From positions 1,860,001 through 1,924,000 of the forward strand of contig CM049993.1 in assembly GCA_016630955.3 (NCBI GenBank): a DNA stretch of 64,000 nt, given 5' to 3'. The notes under the pieces are model-generated. The model ran no database searches. It had not been told where the DNA came from and was given only the letters and a program-made list of their open reading frames with translations. Every line of letters starts with the position of its first letter. The stretch's first letter is position 1. Positions 21,166 to 33,154 of this stretch are shown one piece after another. The position numbers and the translations under genes are program-made. The DNA comes from Didymella arachidicola (taxonomy: Eukaryota; Ascomycota; Dothideomycetes; Pleosporales; Didymellaceae).

Positions 21166-21683
21166 ACGTAGCTCTAAAACTATTGGCGAGTAGTACTGAA
21201 TCCGTGCGGTACCGGTACGGCCGCCGCTAAACTAGGGCAATTTACTCTCGCAGGTCTACCGACGGTGACCTCGCTGGCTTGCTTAGTCGAAGTTCCATCT
21301 CGGTGTCCGCTCTTCTCCTTCTCGCTTGTTTGCACAGAATCTGACGGAGCTTAAACGCAGCAACCTTGCAGTCATGACTACAAGCCGGGATCATGGCAGA
21401 TCGATCAGGAATTCCAAATCGATTGCAAGAGCATCGATCAGATCCGAGCACGTGAGCATAGCTTGACCTTTGCCAGCTGTCGTTGGCCAACGAATTACGT
21501 AGACTCGACCACTTCGGAGTTGTGAGGCTGACATTTTTAGCCGTGCATAATTGCCGAAGCAGGGAGGTCCCATGTCCCTGGTCTTAGCCTCCCACCCTTC
21601 CCCGCACGCTTGACTCGGGCTATCTTAAACCCCGGATTTCTCAGCTCTCCGCTTCTCCTCAATCGGCTCTCTCAATATTCGAC

Positions 21684-23930
21684 ATGCCATCGACTGAGAG
21701 CGAAGACGGAATTACAAACATGGAACGTGGGCATCAGCAGGCTTTCAACTTTCGGTCGGAGACAGAGACGATTCGCCCCACACGAAGGCGTGAGAAGTAT
21801 ACCCGGAGAGCCTGGTGAGTTTGGCGCGTGCTTATGAAGCTCGGGACGCAATTGACTCTTCCCTTACAGCGAGACATGCAAGACGAGAAAGGTCAAATGC
21901 AGTGGGCTGGCACCTTGCAGTCGCTGCGTCGAGCTCAAGGTTGCATGCCGATATGAAGATTCATTCTCCGGGACACCAAAGCACAACCTGACTGCATCTG
22001 GCCGCATGGCAAAGCGACGGCGAACTTCAACCTTGAGCAACAATCCCGAACTCGAACAACTGGTACTCAGTATGCGCAAAGTGTGTGATGATATTGAGTT
22101 ATCGGCATCGAATTGCGACTTGTCATCAGTTCCCGTCCGCTCCCTCAAACGATCGCGGCGTCAATTCATCTCCGGCAACCCGGTGGTAGTAAGGCCATCT
22201 CCTAGCTATGTCCACTTGTTGGATATGGCGCAAGATGTTCTTGCAGAAAAAGGCTTCTTTCAAAGGTCCCAGGGTCCGTTGCCTGCAGACCTGGCAGCAA
22301 GCGATGGAGCCACCATTATCACATCTACACCAGCTGATGAAATACTTCGAGCTGCGGAGCCGATTATTCATCTCGGTCGTGACAACGCTTTCCGATATTT
22401 TGCGATCTTCAGAGACCATATATATTCTGCACATCCATGCATCAGCCTGAGTGTGGTTGGAGAACGGATGGCAGCTCTCTTTAGCGCGCGTTCTCCCTCA
22501 GCTGGAGCGAACCGATTCCAGGATCTAGGGCTCGACATCATCGACGTCGAACTTATGAAAGTCTCATTCGCTATTGCGATGATTCTGGAAGGAGAAACCG
22601 ACAATCCATTATGTCATGATCTGATGGCACATTTACTATGGACTGTCGACAACACTGTCAACGAGGAACGCATACAGGTCGAGGATGTAATTATGGCTAC
22701 TCTATTGGTAAATATCCCTCTTTCTCTTCCCATTGGCAATCAACTTACGATAGCGCTCGTCGCAGACCATATATTTTATCCTCAAAAGCCAACCACTGAT
22801 AGCGTGGCGTATGATCCGCTTTGCAGCGACAACGAGCCTCGAATTAGGCCTGCACAAAGACAAGCCAACAGAGCAATGCAATCAAATACCCGCTCTGGCA
22901 TCTCGCGACATTTTCTTATGTGTCTATGACCTCGATAAGAGATGCAGCTTTTTTGCCGGTCTTCCTTGGACCTTGCATCACGAGGACATAGGCGCCAACG
23001 TTATGAACCTGGTACGGGCCCCTTTCCTGTTTCTTATCATTCATACAGATGGTTCGGGATCCCGCTAACATGTCATGTTTGTAGGACGATCGACATCCAT
23101 ACATGTCGGCAATGCTTAGGTTGGATCGTTTACATACTGAGATACTGAGATTCAACGTAGCCGTGCCACCAAGCGGAAGCAAAGAAACCTACGAGAAGAT
23201 GGAGATTTACGACTATCGTATCCAGAAACTCATGGATAAGGTGAACGCTGAAAGCATTTTCCCTCCTTGCAGTCCATCAGCCCCTCCGCCAGGCATCCAA
23301 CACGTCATGTCAAACGTACTGCAGCTACGCGCCAATCAGATCAGAATGGCTGTATACATGCGCTACCTGAGCAAAGCCTGCGATGGCTCAAACTTCAAAG
23401 CCCAAGCCTTAAATGTCCTTGTCTCATTGGCAAAATCCTCCGTAGACGTCTTCCTACGCATAACAGAAGCGAGCCCATTCTGGCGTCCCTTGGCAGATAG
23501 ACTAATCATGGGGTCGATTTCTTACATGTTCCTGTTGGCGTCGCAAGATCCAAACAAATACGGGCCCCTCTGTCGAAAGGCCTTCCATACCGCCATCAAT
23601 TGCTTGAAGCAGTCGTCCTACCTCTTCAGCGAGCCCGAATCAGATGTTTGGTGCTCCCTAGATGACCTGCAGAGGCTTGGGGCGAAGATACAGATGCCTC
23701 CATTCGACGAATCCCTGCCGGCTGAGAAGCCCTCAGTTCAGTGCTTGGATTCCATCTCGACGTTTGAGGGCGACTTGAATGTTTCACCGGAAGAACTCGC
23801 GCAATTATGCAGAGACACAAGCCGAGATTCGATGTCGAACTTCTGGGATACCACCTCGCTTTGGGAGAAAGACTTTGATGAATTCGAGTGGACTGGTAGC
23901 ATCAATGGCCCTCTGAACCCTGTCTCGTAA
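21684..23930 (+). CDS. Zn2Cys6 transcription factor, putative cluster regulator
   Basis: Four exons (21684-21814, 21870-22707, 22754-23011, 23085-23930) give 690 residues in one frame. Introns are 55, 46 and 73 bp with normal GT-AG ends. The first intron splits the first cysteine codon. Residues ~43-70 form a complete binuclear cluster, ACETCKTRKVKCSGLAPC then SRCVELKVAC (CX2CX6CX5CX2CX6C). The middle homology region includes SSQTIYFILKSQPLIAWRM, LELGLHKDKP and YDLDKRCSFFAGLPW, typical of the fungal_trans domain. A nuclear DNA-binding activator or repressor is expected, and such proteins bind CGG triplets. It sits at the left end of a catabolic cluster whose promoters all carry TTCCGCGG, so it is the obvious candidate to bind that site. 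Effector unknown. Confidence 0.92.
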
Positions 23931-24715
23931 CTTGATAGCTCGAGTCGTGGACACATTGCATCTACTGGCGAAAGAGATTTTCAATAAATACACGGCGAAA
24001 AGCTCGAAGAGCACCCAGGGAGCTAAGAGTGCTTCTTTCAGGGAGCCCGAGCTATGTCGGTCATCATGACCTCCTATCTCCTAGGCCCTTGTGGCCTTGT
24101 CCATACACCTAATGCAACCCTTCTCCGCCAGAAGATGCCGTAGTCTCGGTAATAGGGTTGCCTGCCAAAGGCGGGCCAATAGTCCATGACCGCGAGCGCG
24201 TGCTGCGGTATGTGGAACAACATGACGTCTTCAAGTGCAAATGATTTCGATTGCTATCGACCTGCTCGGAAATTTCCACAGGAGATCCTTCGGAACAATC
24301 TTGTAGACACTGCGGAATAGGCAGTCATCATCCTTCGCAAAAGTCGACGTCGATGAGACTTTTGCCGAAGGTCTTGATCGAGTGACGCTGCATCCATTAC
24401 GACGTGAAACAAGAATCTTTTACCCTCATCGATGGATAATCATGGTATGTAAAATACAAACCACTCGCAAGCAAGCCGGTCAGTCTGCCTGTAGGCGCCG
24501 CCTTGCCTGATTTTAGTGCATACTACAAGTCCTTGGTTTACAATGCGTTAGTATTGGAAGGTCGGTAATTCTACACCCGATTGTACCACAGGTGGCAGTG
24601 TTAAGCATCTTGAATTTCAATCATGCTCTTCCACAATCAAGTCGAATGCTATGATGATGAATTGGACTCTGCCAGAGTCTGAGATTTCTATTTACGGAGT
24701 AGTTAAAACCCAAAA
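23931..24715. other. convergent intergenic region
   Basis: Lies between the 3' ends of the regulator (plus) and the CocE hydrolase (minus). It should hold both 3' UTRs. No frame, repeat or TTCCGCGG site was seen, as expected if that motif marks promoters. Confidence 0.4.
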
Positions 24716-26846
24716 TCACTGCTCAGGAAGAGCAACCACCGGTACAATGATCTTTGAGTCATACTTGCCACCGAAATGAATTGTATGCTGACCCTCGTTC
24801 AAGTTCTCAAGCTTCGTGTCGATATGACTGGGGAAATCTGTGCTTGTATCGATGAAACCTTGAACTCGGAACAGCAGGCCCTCTCCGGCTTCAAAATGGA
24901 TACCCATGGGCCAAAGTGAGATCTCGAGTTTGACAATCTCACCTCGGGGTACCTTTTCCTCCTTATCATGTGGATGATAAGGAATGAGGGGAGTGCTAAG
25001 CTCGGGGACCTGCGCGCGATGGGAAGCCCGGAGAATACCAGTTGGTCCAGTGTACTGTTGCAGCCATATCGTCAGCGTATACTCCCCGATTTATGACATA
25101 ATTACTTACCTTGACTGTCTGCGCCATTGGAACATCGTGTTGCGTGTTTACTCCTTCAGGAAGACTCTCCCATGGAACATTGACGTGCTCCAGTACCTCT
25201 CCACTCTTGCTCAGCTTGCGTATAGAGACATAGACATCCATGTCATCTTTGTCCTTGCTGGACATCCAAAGCTCTGCTTTGGAATGACCGACAAGAGTGG
25301 TTGCCTTGTCGAAGGTCAGCACAAACTCAGATGGCTTTGATTGGTAGCTATTCGCATAATGGGCGACAGAAGCCTCGTTGGCTTGGGGTGAGGTGCTCAG
25401 CTTCGAAGAATCCTGGAGGTAGAGGCTACGATACTCAGTCGACGGAACGGGATAGTCGGCGAATGGTACATCCAACTTTGGGCCCTGTTGCCTGGGTTAG
25501 CTACTCGTCCAAAAACTTCCTCCGGTTCAACGTACAGGCTCAAAGCGATTGCCATATGTGAGGATAGAAACCCTAGCGATGGGCGTCTTCTCCCACCCAT
25601 TGTCGATGCCTTTCAAATAGTGGTCGAAGAACTTTTGCAAGTCATCAACGTATCTGGGAGTATAAAGGTCGAACCACTCCTGAGTTGCATGGAAGCGGAT
25701 CCACTTGTCCTTCGACCCAGCTTTCTTCCAGCCTCTTACTGTTCCAGCGCCATGATTTCCCGAAGAATAGCTTGCGAGCGCATATATCGGTATCGTGATA
25801 TCACTTGTATCATACACCTTGTCCTCCCAGTACTTGTTAAAAAGGGGCCACTTGTCCAGAGCTGTGCTGATATCTTCCCGACGATTCCGACCGCGAATTG
25901 TCTTGTTGAAAATGAACGAGGCAAAGCTGACTTTGGGTACGCCACCGCGGCAGATAAGGTCACGGTATTTGTCTGTGAACCCCTCCCAGGGTGCGATGCA
26001 CTTGAGTGAAGGTGGTTTCTCGATGGCGGTCGTCCACTGCTCTGTAGCCAACCAGGAGTTGCCAGCCATGCTGATAGCACCGCTACACCACGGCTGAGCA
26101 GCGATGAATTCGACTGTGTCGTAACCATCCACGCCTAAGTGATGTCAGCTTTGCAGTGTCAAAACATCTAACCCGATGGACAAATAGCTTACCCATTTGA
26201 CTTCCTTCGATGTATAAATCTCCTTCGCTGTCCCAGGTACCTCGTATGTCAACGTTGACAATCGCATAGCCCCGAGGACACCATTCTACAGGGTCTGGCC
26301 TGATATGCTAGGTTAATCTACTTCTTTCAGTGCATTTCGAATGAACATTCTCACCCTTCAAACTTTTCCAAACCTGAAGTAGCGCTTTCAGGTAGTCCCA
26401 GCCGAAAAGGAATGTTGTCGAAGATGCGAAAGCCTTTTTGCAGTAAAATCAGTAGGTTGCCTATAACTCCCGGCGTCAATGTTATTCACACACCTTTGCC
26501 ATACTTGCCGTACGGACTGACTGCCAGTATAGCCGGGACTTTGGTATCTGTAGCAGGCCTGAACACGTCACAGAGGATCTAGCACATCACGTCAGAAATT
26601 GTTCCAGTTGGATTCGGAACCTAAACTCACTTTGACTCCGTCTCGGAGCGTAATAGTCACATCTTCATCAAAGATGATCTTTTCATGCACAGGACGCCTG
26701 CCCTCACCAAATGTCCAGCCCACAGGAAGCGTTTTCGTGTTTCTGGTTTGCTTTTTGTATGGATACATGTTTGTCTCATCTTCCGGGGAGACAGCACGGG
26801 TCCATGGGATTGGCAAGCCCCCAAATTCAAGCTTTGGTCCTGCCAT
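24716..26846 (-). CDS. CocE/NonD family serine hydrolase (X-Pro dipeptidyl-peptidase S15-like)
   Basis: Seven exons (26846-26631, 26578-26494, 26433-26355, 26299-26193, 26134-25536, 25484-25110, 25054-24716) join in frame to 599 residues. I use the ATG at 26846 rather than one 21 bases upstream. The N-terminal part is an alpha/beta hydrolase: FDEDVTITLRDGVK, AILAVSPYGKYGKG, GYAIVNVDIRGTW and the nucleophile block SMAGNSWLATEQW (Ser in G-N-S-W). The helical lid (EGFTDKYRDLICRGGVPK) follows, and the C-terminal third is the jelly-roll domain with FVLTFDKATTLVGHSKAELW and WPMGIHFEAGEGLLFRVQG. Family members cleave esters or acyl bonds of small molecules. No secretion signal is seen, so action in the cytosol is likely. 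It lies next to the TPP enzyme, same strand, with three TTCCGCGG sites upstream. Confidence 0.92.
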
Positions 26847-26981
26847 AATGATATAACAACACAACAACGGTAGACGATCTTTGGCAGTGATTCAGTACAG
26901 GCTTAAAAATGCCTCAGAAATGGTGCTTGCACCAGTTGTGACAATGTACATTAATTTATATCACCTACGAGCCTAGCTTGA

Positions 26982-27064
26982 TTCCGCGGCTCCCTGGCAG
27001 CTGCAGTGTCCTCGTAATTGTATAGCCTGTTCCGCGGTTACCTGAAGGCTAGCCTTCCGCGGAA
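26982..27064. promoter_or_regulatory. three TTCCGCGG sites upstream of CocE hydrolase
   Basis: TTCCGCGG at 26982-26989 and 27030-27037, and the full palindrome TTCCGCGGAA at 27055-27064. They lie 136-218 bp before the hydrolase start at 26846. Same motif as the other cluster promoters. Confidence 0.65.
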
Positions 27065-27331
27065 CGTATGAGTAATCTTAATGTTAGGGCTCCCTACGCG
27101 ATTAGTCTAGCTTACATATCTTTCAAACCTAATTTTAGACGACGGTAACAAATTTACATCAAACATTTCTCAGAAATAGATGAACGTAGGTTGGATTTGT
27201 CTAGTAGTATTTATGATGGGTCTAAGAGAAGATTCGAATGCCTTGATGCTATCGAAAGTCTTTCGTGTGTGCAACAGCTTCTAAAACAAGATGGGCTATT
27301 CCTCACCAGACAATTTGATTGTTTCAATCCG

Positions 27332-29271
27332 TCACTTTATGCGATCTGTTATGCGAGCATCTAGCAGCGCAGATACACCATCTTGAACAGCATTCACAGC
27401 TTCGGGCAGCAATCGTGCTAGCTCTTCAACAGTGCTGGCTCGTCCCGCCCATGATTTGCCTCCCGATGCACCCTTCGCAATGGTTGAATAGTCTGGGTTC
27501 GGCGAAAATGAAATGTTCAGTTCTTCGTTGCTGACCCCGGACCCTAATCCATCCGGGTGGACAAGAAGTAATGATTTCCGGGGCGCATTCCAACCTGGGA
27601 AGATCTTTAGTCAGTCCAGATCTTTCAATACTGCTTCTCAAGGTAGGGGTTTGGTATGACTCACCGTTGTTGTTGAGAACTATAGTTAGCACTGGAATCT
27701 CATATCTCTGCGCTATCCAGTAAACACTGGCAGGAATAGAAAAGAGAAAGCAGCCATCGCCAATGATCTGGCAGACGAACTTGCCTTTGCCACCGTGACG
27801 GGCGTCAGTCGCTAGTTTGATACCAAGAGCTGCACCACCTGACCAACCTAAACCCCCCGCGCCTGCACCGAAGACACTTCCTGGCAATACTGCCTGTAGT
27901 TGATCGGCCACGGTGAAAGAATTGGTGACGGCTTCGATAACCCATATTGTATCTGACGGACACACCTTGCGGACTTGTTGCACCAGAAAGCCACAACCAA
28001 ACGAGCTGTCTGGGTTCGGTAGAGCCTGTGAAGCAATTGTCTCTAATTTGTGTCTATACGACACTTGCAGGGCTGACCAGCGATTGGAATAATCTTGTTG
28101 GTTTGCGGTAATTCGATCGTGCAGCTCAGTCTTCAAGTGCTGGATGACCTGGCTAATGGATATCTTGCTGTTAACGCGGCAGCGCAGGATTGCATCGATG
28201 TAGAAGAGTGGCATCTGTAGTTTCAGAGGGTCGACATCGAAATGAATAATCTTAGTTCCTTTCGCAGGTTTGCACTGAGTATTGATCCAAGGTACATCGC
28301 AGTCGATGACAAGTATTAAATCGGCTGTGCGAATGGCGTCCTCTGATCCATACCGTACACTTAGCCAACCGGGATGATCTGCGGGAAAGCAGAGGTCTGA
28401 ACCACAGGTATCGAGAACACGTAGACCCTTGACAGTGTCTGCCAACTTCACGAGCAAAGGTACTACAGCAGTATCTCGTCCAGAATAGCCGGTGACGACG
28501 AGAGGCTCCCGAGCAGAAACCAAAGCTTCAGCAATAAGCTCCAGTTGCTTTGGTGTCAGGCCACCAAGCTCTACAGAGGTCCAAAACTCCTGTTGAATCT
28601 CGTAGGGCTCGATAACTTCTTCCATAACCTCGCGCACTCCTTGCAGGTAGACTGGGCCTCGAGGCTCGCTGGTAGCAATGCTTAACGCACGGTTGACCAT
28701 CTGCTTGATGTTTCTCCCTTTCCTTAGTTCAGCGCTATAGCGACAATACTGAGCTACGATCGCCTTCTGGTCCGGAACATCTTGTAGCCAGTGAATGAAT
28801 TCAGTCCTACTTCCGCGATATTCGCCTTCCAGAGTGCATGGAGAGAGACCAGCGAAGATGAGCACAGGCGCGCGACCGACACTAGCATTATGCACGGCAC
28901 AGCCCATTGCTTGTGTCCCTACGTCAACGTGTACAACGACGGCTTGAGGCTCTCCCGTGAGTCGAGCATAGCCGTCTGCCATCGATAGTGCCACCATTTC
29001 ACTCGGGCAAGTGACAAATTTGAGGAAGCTCTCTGGCCTCTCGCGCTGGCCTTTGACCATTGCCTCCATAATAGCGGGATGATCTGATCCCAGGTTTACG
29101 AAGCAATATCGCACTCCAGCCTAGAAATAGGGTCAGCAGAGCAATAAGTGGCCTTCGGTGTCGTGAGTAGATACTCACCGCCCATAGCGCCTCGAAGAAT
29201 GCTGATGACGCTGTGTATTCCCTGTGTGCATAATCAGCATACTGCGCTTTGCTAGTTTTGAGGTTTCTCAC
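27332..29271 (-). CDS. thiamine-diphosphate-dependent enzyme (acetolactate synthase / benzoylformate decarboxylase-like)
   Basis: Three exons (29271-29179, 29120-27665, 27594-27332) give 603 residues; introns are 58 and 70 bp with GTGAGT donors. The N-terminal PYR domain has the catalytic Glu in CPSEMVALSMADGYARL. The central domain includes ADHPGWLSVRYGSEDAIRTA. The C-terminal PP domain has GAGAGGLGWSGGAALG and the ThDP/Mg site IGDGCFLFS...IVLNNNG (GDG-X25-NN). Enzymes of this fold decarboxylate 2-oxo acids or make and break carboligated aldehydes. Which reaction occurs here cannot be read from the motifs. In a cluster with an aromatic double-bond-cleaving dioxygenase, an aromatic aldehyde or aryl 2-oxo acid is a reasonable but unproved substrate. 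The gene shares a 447-bp divergent promoter with the alpha/beta hydrolase at 29719. Confidence 0.9.
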
Positions 29272-29505
29272 ATATTGCTATACAAGTCAGAGATTCTCTA
29301 GCATGTGTTTTGCGAGGGAAGCAGATTCGTCCGCGTTATAATATAGAAGCTTTGTCAGGATGACTATGCTGAAATCGATGTCGTACCGGTCTACAAGGGC
29401 GGTGCTTAAAGCCTGCAGGCGACCAAGAATGTTTTCATTAATTGGTTAGTCTTTGAATATATCAAGCGCGGACCCGTGCGACCGGAGCCTCGCGGCGAGG
29501 AACGG

Positions 29506-29549
29506 TTCCGCGGAATCGGGCACTTCCGCAGATCCGACTTCTTCCGCGG
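29506..29549. promoter_or_regulatory. two TTCCGCGG sites in divergent promoter
   Basis: TTCCGCGGAA at 29506-29515 and TTCCGCGG at 29542-29549 lie between the TPP enzyme (start 29271, minus) and the alpha/beta hydrolase (start 29719, plus). A half-like TTCCGCAG sits between them at 29524. One site pair could serve both genes. Confidence 0.65.
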
Positions 29550-29718
29550 CCACTAGCGCCTGCGGTGTGCTCGTCGAGAACGAGACATAAACTGACAAGG
29601 CCTATTGAGACTCAAACATTAAATTTCAAAGCCTGACTACCAATTCGACTTCCTAACACTTTACACCAACATACTCTTGTATTGTTCTTTCCTAATCACC
29701 AGAGAATATTCCGCAGAT

Positions 29719-30791
29719 ATGACACGCGTTGATTATGTCTTCAAGACTGTCACGTACGGCGAGCAGCCAGTGAACCTGACAGCCACTGTGTATCTGCCCG
29801 CAGATACTAGCTCAGTGAAGGGAATTGGTGAGCTTCTACACAATTTCTGTAATTAACCTTACGCATCCACACTGACTTGAGCTTCAAGCCCTGTATTTTC
29901 ACGGAGGCGGCTATGTAGTAGGGAGCCGGACAATGCTCCCTAGTGCACATATCGATGCATTGAACGAGGCAGGATTGATCGCTGTGGCTTCAGACTATCG
30001 CCTCTGCCCGACCATCTCTGTCGTTGACGGTCCGGTCGCCGATTCCGTAGCTGCATACGACTGGGCGCAGAATGATCTCCCAGCGTTACTCGAGAAAGAC
30101 CATAGTGTCCGAGTGAACGGAAAGGACATTGTCACTCTTGGTCACTCGTGTGGTGGAGGTCTCGCATTGTTGATGGTCAGTAGCAGTCTTCAAAATGAAA
30201 GAAAAGCTGACGACTAATGTTCTCATGCGCGAGTAGGCGTCTTGCCCTCAACCCCCGAAAGCCATCTTGGATCTGTTCGGCTTCAAATACCTCCGCGACC
30301 CCTTTTACCACACTGCAACTGCGACGCCAGCCCCCGCTGGCGCACCATCTCCACCTTCTGCGGAGTTCATTGACCAAGTCTTCCAGCAAATCCCTCCGCC
30401 ATTGGCTGCACCTCCTCCATTTGGTCCTAAAGGATTGGACCTAAGCACGCCTCGCGGGGCTTATCTCATCTCATCAATTAGGAAAGGTACTCAGTTTGAT
30501 AGAATAATCGCTGAAGACGAGTACGATCGTGTGGATCCAGCAAAATTATTAGAAAACCCCAAATTTCCACCCACAGTTTTCGTCCAGGGTACGGCGGACA
30601 CCGTTGTTGATGAAAAGTTCGCTCGATGGGCTCACACTGTTCTGCAGAAGAACAATGTACCGACTGAGCTGTACATTGTCGAAGGGGCAGCTCACGGCTT
30701 TGATGCGAAGTTGAAGCGAGAGGATGCTGCGTATACGCCCATCCAGAAAAGCATTGATTTCTTGGCACAGCACGTAGCAGACAGTGAATAA
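29719..30791 (+). CDS. alpha/beta hydrolase (HSL-type esterase)
   Basis: Three exons (29719-29827, 29889-30175, 30237-30791) give 316 residues in frame. The first intron uses the CTTCAAG acceptor, which alone restores the frame (ATT G|CC). The oxyanion motif HGGGYVVG, the nucleophile elbow GHSCGGG, and the acid and base blocks VQGTADTVVDE and EGAAHGFD are all present in order. This is the hormone-sensitive-lipase-like fold without signal peptide, so a cytosolic ester hydrolase is expected. A Pro/Ala-rich insertion (TPAPAGAPSPPSAEF) forms part of the cap. The neighbours suggest it removes an acyl or ester group from the cluster substrate, or acts on a cleavage product; this is inference. Confidence 0.9.
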
Positions 30792-30971
30792 ATAACGTAT
30801 GACCCTTCTTTTCATTGGTAGTAAACAAAGTATAGTAAATTAGTGCCATTTCTAGCGATCAAATCGAGAACGCAGAAACATAAGCCAACCCGTAGTAACA
30901 ACGAATATTTCCTGTGCACGAACACATGTCTGACATGGCGCGCAATCTTAGAGATGGTGAAGAGTGCGAAC

Positions 30972-32973
30972 CTATTCGCCCATTTCCCTGTCAAAATTCC
31001 AGTCGGCATACCGTATGACTCGCCAATTGAACGTGGCATGGCGAATCTGCTTGCCCCAGATATACAGTGGAATCCACAAGGCCAGGATGACGAAGCTGAA
31101 ACTCGCCATGGCCGCAAATGCCCCTGCATAGCCATCCTTTTCAACCCATGGGTTTGCGTAAAATGACATAAGAAATGTAATAAAGGCTGCATCGCTTGTC
31201 AGTTGAGAATACTGGAAAACGTGAGATAGGAGATCAGCGGATGACTTACACTTGAAGATCCGGGCATAGCTGCGCAGTACGCGGCTGGAACCGAGTAGGA
31301 TGACTAAACTAAACTAAAACTAAACTTACACTTGAAGGCAACTTGGCTCACCACAACCTCGCCAGCAATAGGCCTGTAGCAGTCAATTGTGTAGACAACG
31401 CTGATGCCAATCGGCGCATTGCTCCCAAGTGAGACTACAGCAGCAATGTCAGTGAGCTTCTCTTCTACTATGCGCGTGCCGGGTTGGAAACTCACACAAA
31501 AAAATGCCTAAGGTAGGAACAATCCAGTGCGTCTCGTAATGGATACCGAGGCCATATAGAAGAAGGGATCCTGGATATGCGATCATGGCGATGCTAACAG
31601 CGGGAAGACGCATCTCTGGTTCCCGAATGCCACCATTCTTCGACGTTGCGCGATTGGCTAGCCAGTCGGAGAATTGGCCCCCAAATGGAGCGCCGATAAT
31701 GTTTCCTATAAGGCTCGCAATCCATACCAGACCTGTCTGCCAAGTTGTAAAATGGTAAACCTGTGAGAAAGCGGTTGCACTCGTAGTGCTCATAACAACG
31801 AAAATGCCGATTCCTATGCCAAAAGACACAGTTGACCAAAGGACAGGGGGTAATAACAGAACCACAATGGGCCGGAAGGCAATCTTTCAGATTGATTCGG
31901 TAGTGAGAGGAGAAGTGTTGAAGGCCGTCAGCTGCGTGAATGTTATCTTCGGGGGTATGGTTTCCGAGACCACATGCTCCTCCTGAGATGTAGCTGCGGC
32001 AACTTCTTTTTTATCCAACAGCTCTGAATGTCTCTCTGTAGAGTCGGCGGCTCTTTCGAATGCAGTTTCCGGCATTGTGAAAAAGATCAAAAGTGTCGTA
32101 GCCAGCACGAGACCTGAGTTCAGATAGTGGAACGATCTCCAGGTCTCAGAGATTGACATAAGCCCAGCAATTAATGATCCTAGTAAGGCACCCGCCTAAA
32201 GCGCTGCTGAATAAATTCTAAAATAATGGTTAGTCATCCTGCATTATGGTAATGGCGCACAAAGAGCTCGCTTACGCTATCATGACCCCCCGTTCGTGAA
32301 GGAAACATATGTCCGCAATAGTCATGGGGGCGATACACTCAGCACCGCCAGCAAACCATGCTGCTAGAATCCTCGATGCCAGTAGGCTACCGTAAGAGGT
32401 AGCTCGGGCTGACCAGATGGAACAGAGGCCAAAGACTAGGAACATGGAAACATATACTGCTCGACGGCCATATTTGATGGCGATTGGGACCCACAGAATA
32501 TTTGCAACGCCAGCAGCCAAACTGGCAGTTGAGAAGAGCAAGGCTGCATTCGTGATACCGGAAGTGAATGCCGACATTGATGCAAGCGTTAGACTGGCAG
32601 GATTATTGGGATTGGGCGGATACGCCCCATAAAGGTCGATGACGATTGAGACGATAAGAATCGAGGGACCAGCGCAGAAGAAGTTAACCCAAGTCAAGGC
32701 GACACATGTAAGAATAGCCACGTAGAGCTTGTAAGCCTTTGACCTTTGTGGAGACGAGTTAGTCGTGAGGCAAGTTGAAGATGCATTGAGTTGACGCGAT
32801 GGGCAGACCTACCAGTTTAGAGGATCATTGGGATCAGATGAAGGCTGAGGCACAAGTAAAATGGCACCCGTGTCTTGATCATGGAGTTGCACCCGTCCAT
32901 GCGTGTGTGTAGGACGATTGAGGTCTGTTGTATTACTTGGGCCGTTGTGCCCGTCTTCATGATGCCGAACCAT
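30972..32973 (-). pseudogene. Dal5-like MFS transporter with in-frame stops
   Basis: The residues follow the anion:cation symporter family of MFS permeases: PSSDPNDPLNW before helix 1, the TM1 region AILTCVALTWVNFFCAGPS, the loop IKYGRRAVYVSMFLVFGL, TMPETAFERAADSTERH in the central loop, TIDCYRPIAGEVV and SFYANPWVEKDGYAGAFAAM near the end. The frame is broken twice by single codons: TAG at 32198-32196 (SAAL-stop-AGALLG) and TGA at 31889-31887 (TESI-stop-KIAFRP). Both could come from one C-to-T change (CAG to TAG, CGA to TGA). The last exons also could not be joined in phase near 31210-31330. Codon composition and family motifs are otherwise intact, so inactivation looks recent. It would have imported the cluster substrate. 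Start chosen at 32973; a longer frame opens at 33081. Confidence 0.85.
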
Positions 32974-33146
32974 TATTTCGATAATAACTTTGGCGAATGT
33001 ATATGAATTCAAGAAAGCTAGAAAAAGTGACTGCGATACAAAGGGCAGGGTATATCGTTCTTCAGGGACAGTGATGTGCAAGGATATGCATTTTGCGGGG
33101 TTTTAGCGGGCGATCTAAACGGTGGTCTCAGTCGGAATTTAACGAT

Positions 33147-33154
33147 TTCCGCGG
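33147..33154. promoter_or_regulatory. TTCCGCGG upstream of MFS transporter
   Basis: Site about 175 bp before the transporter start at 32973. A second one on the other strand (CCGCGGAA) is at 33519-33526. Confidence 0.6.
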
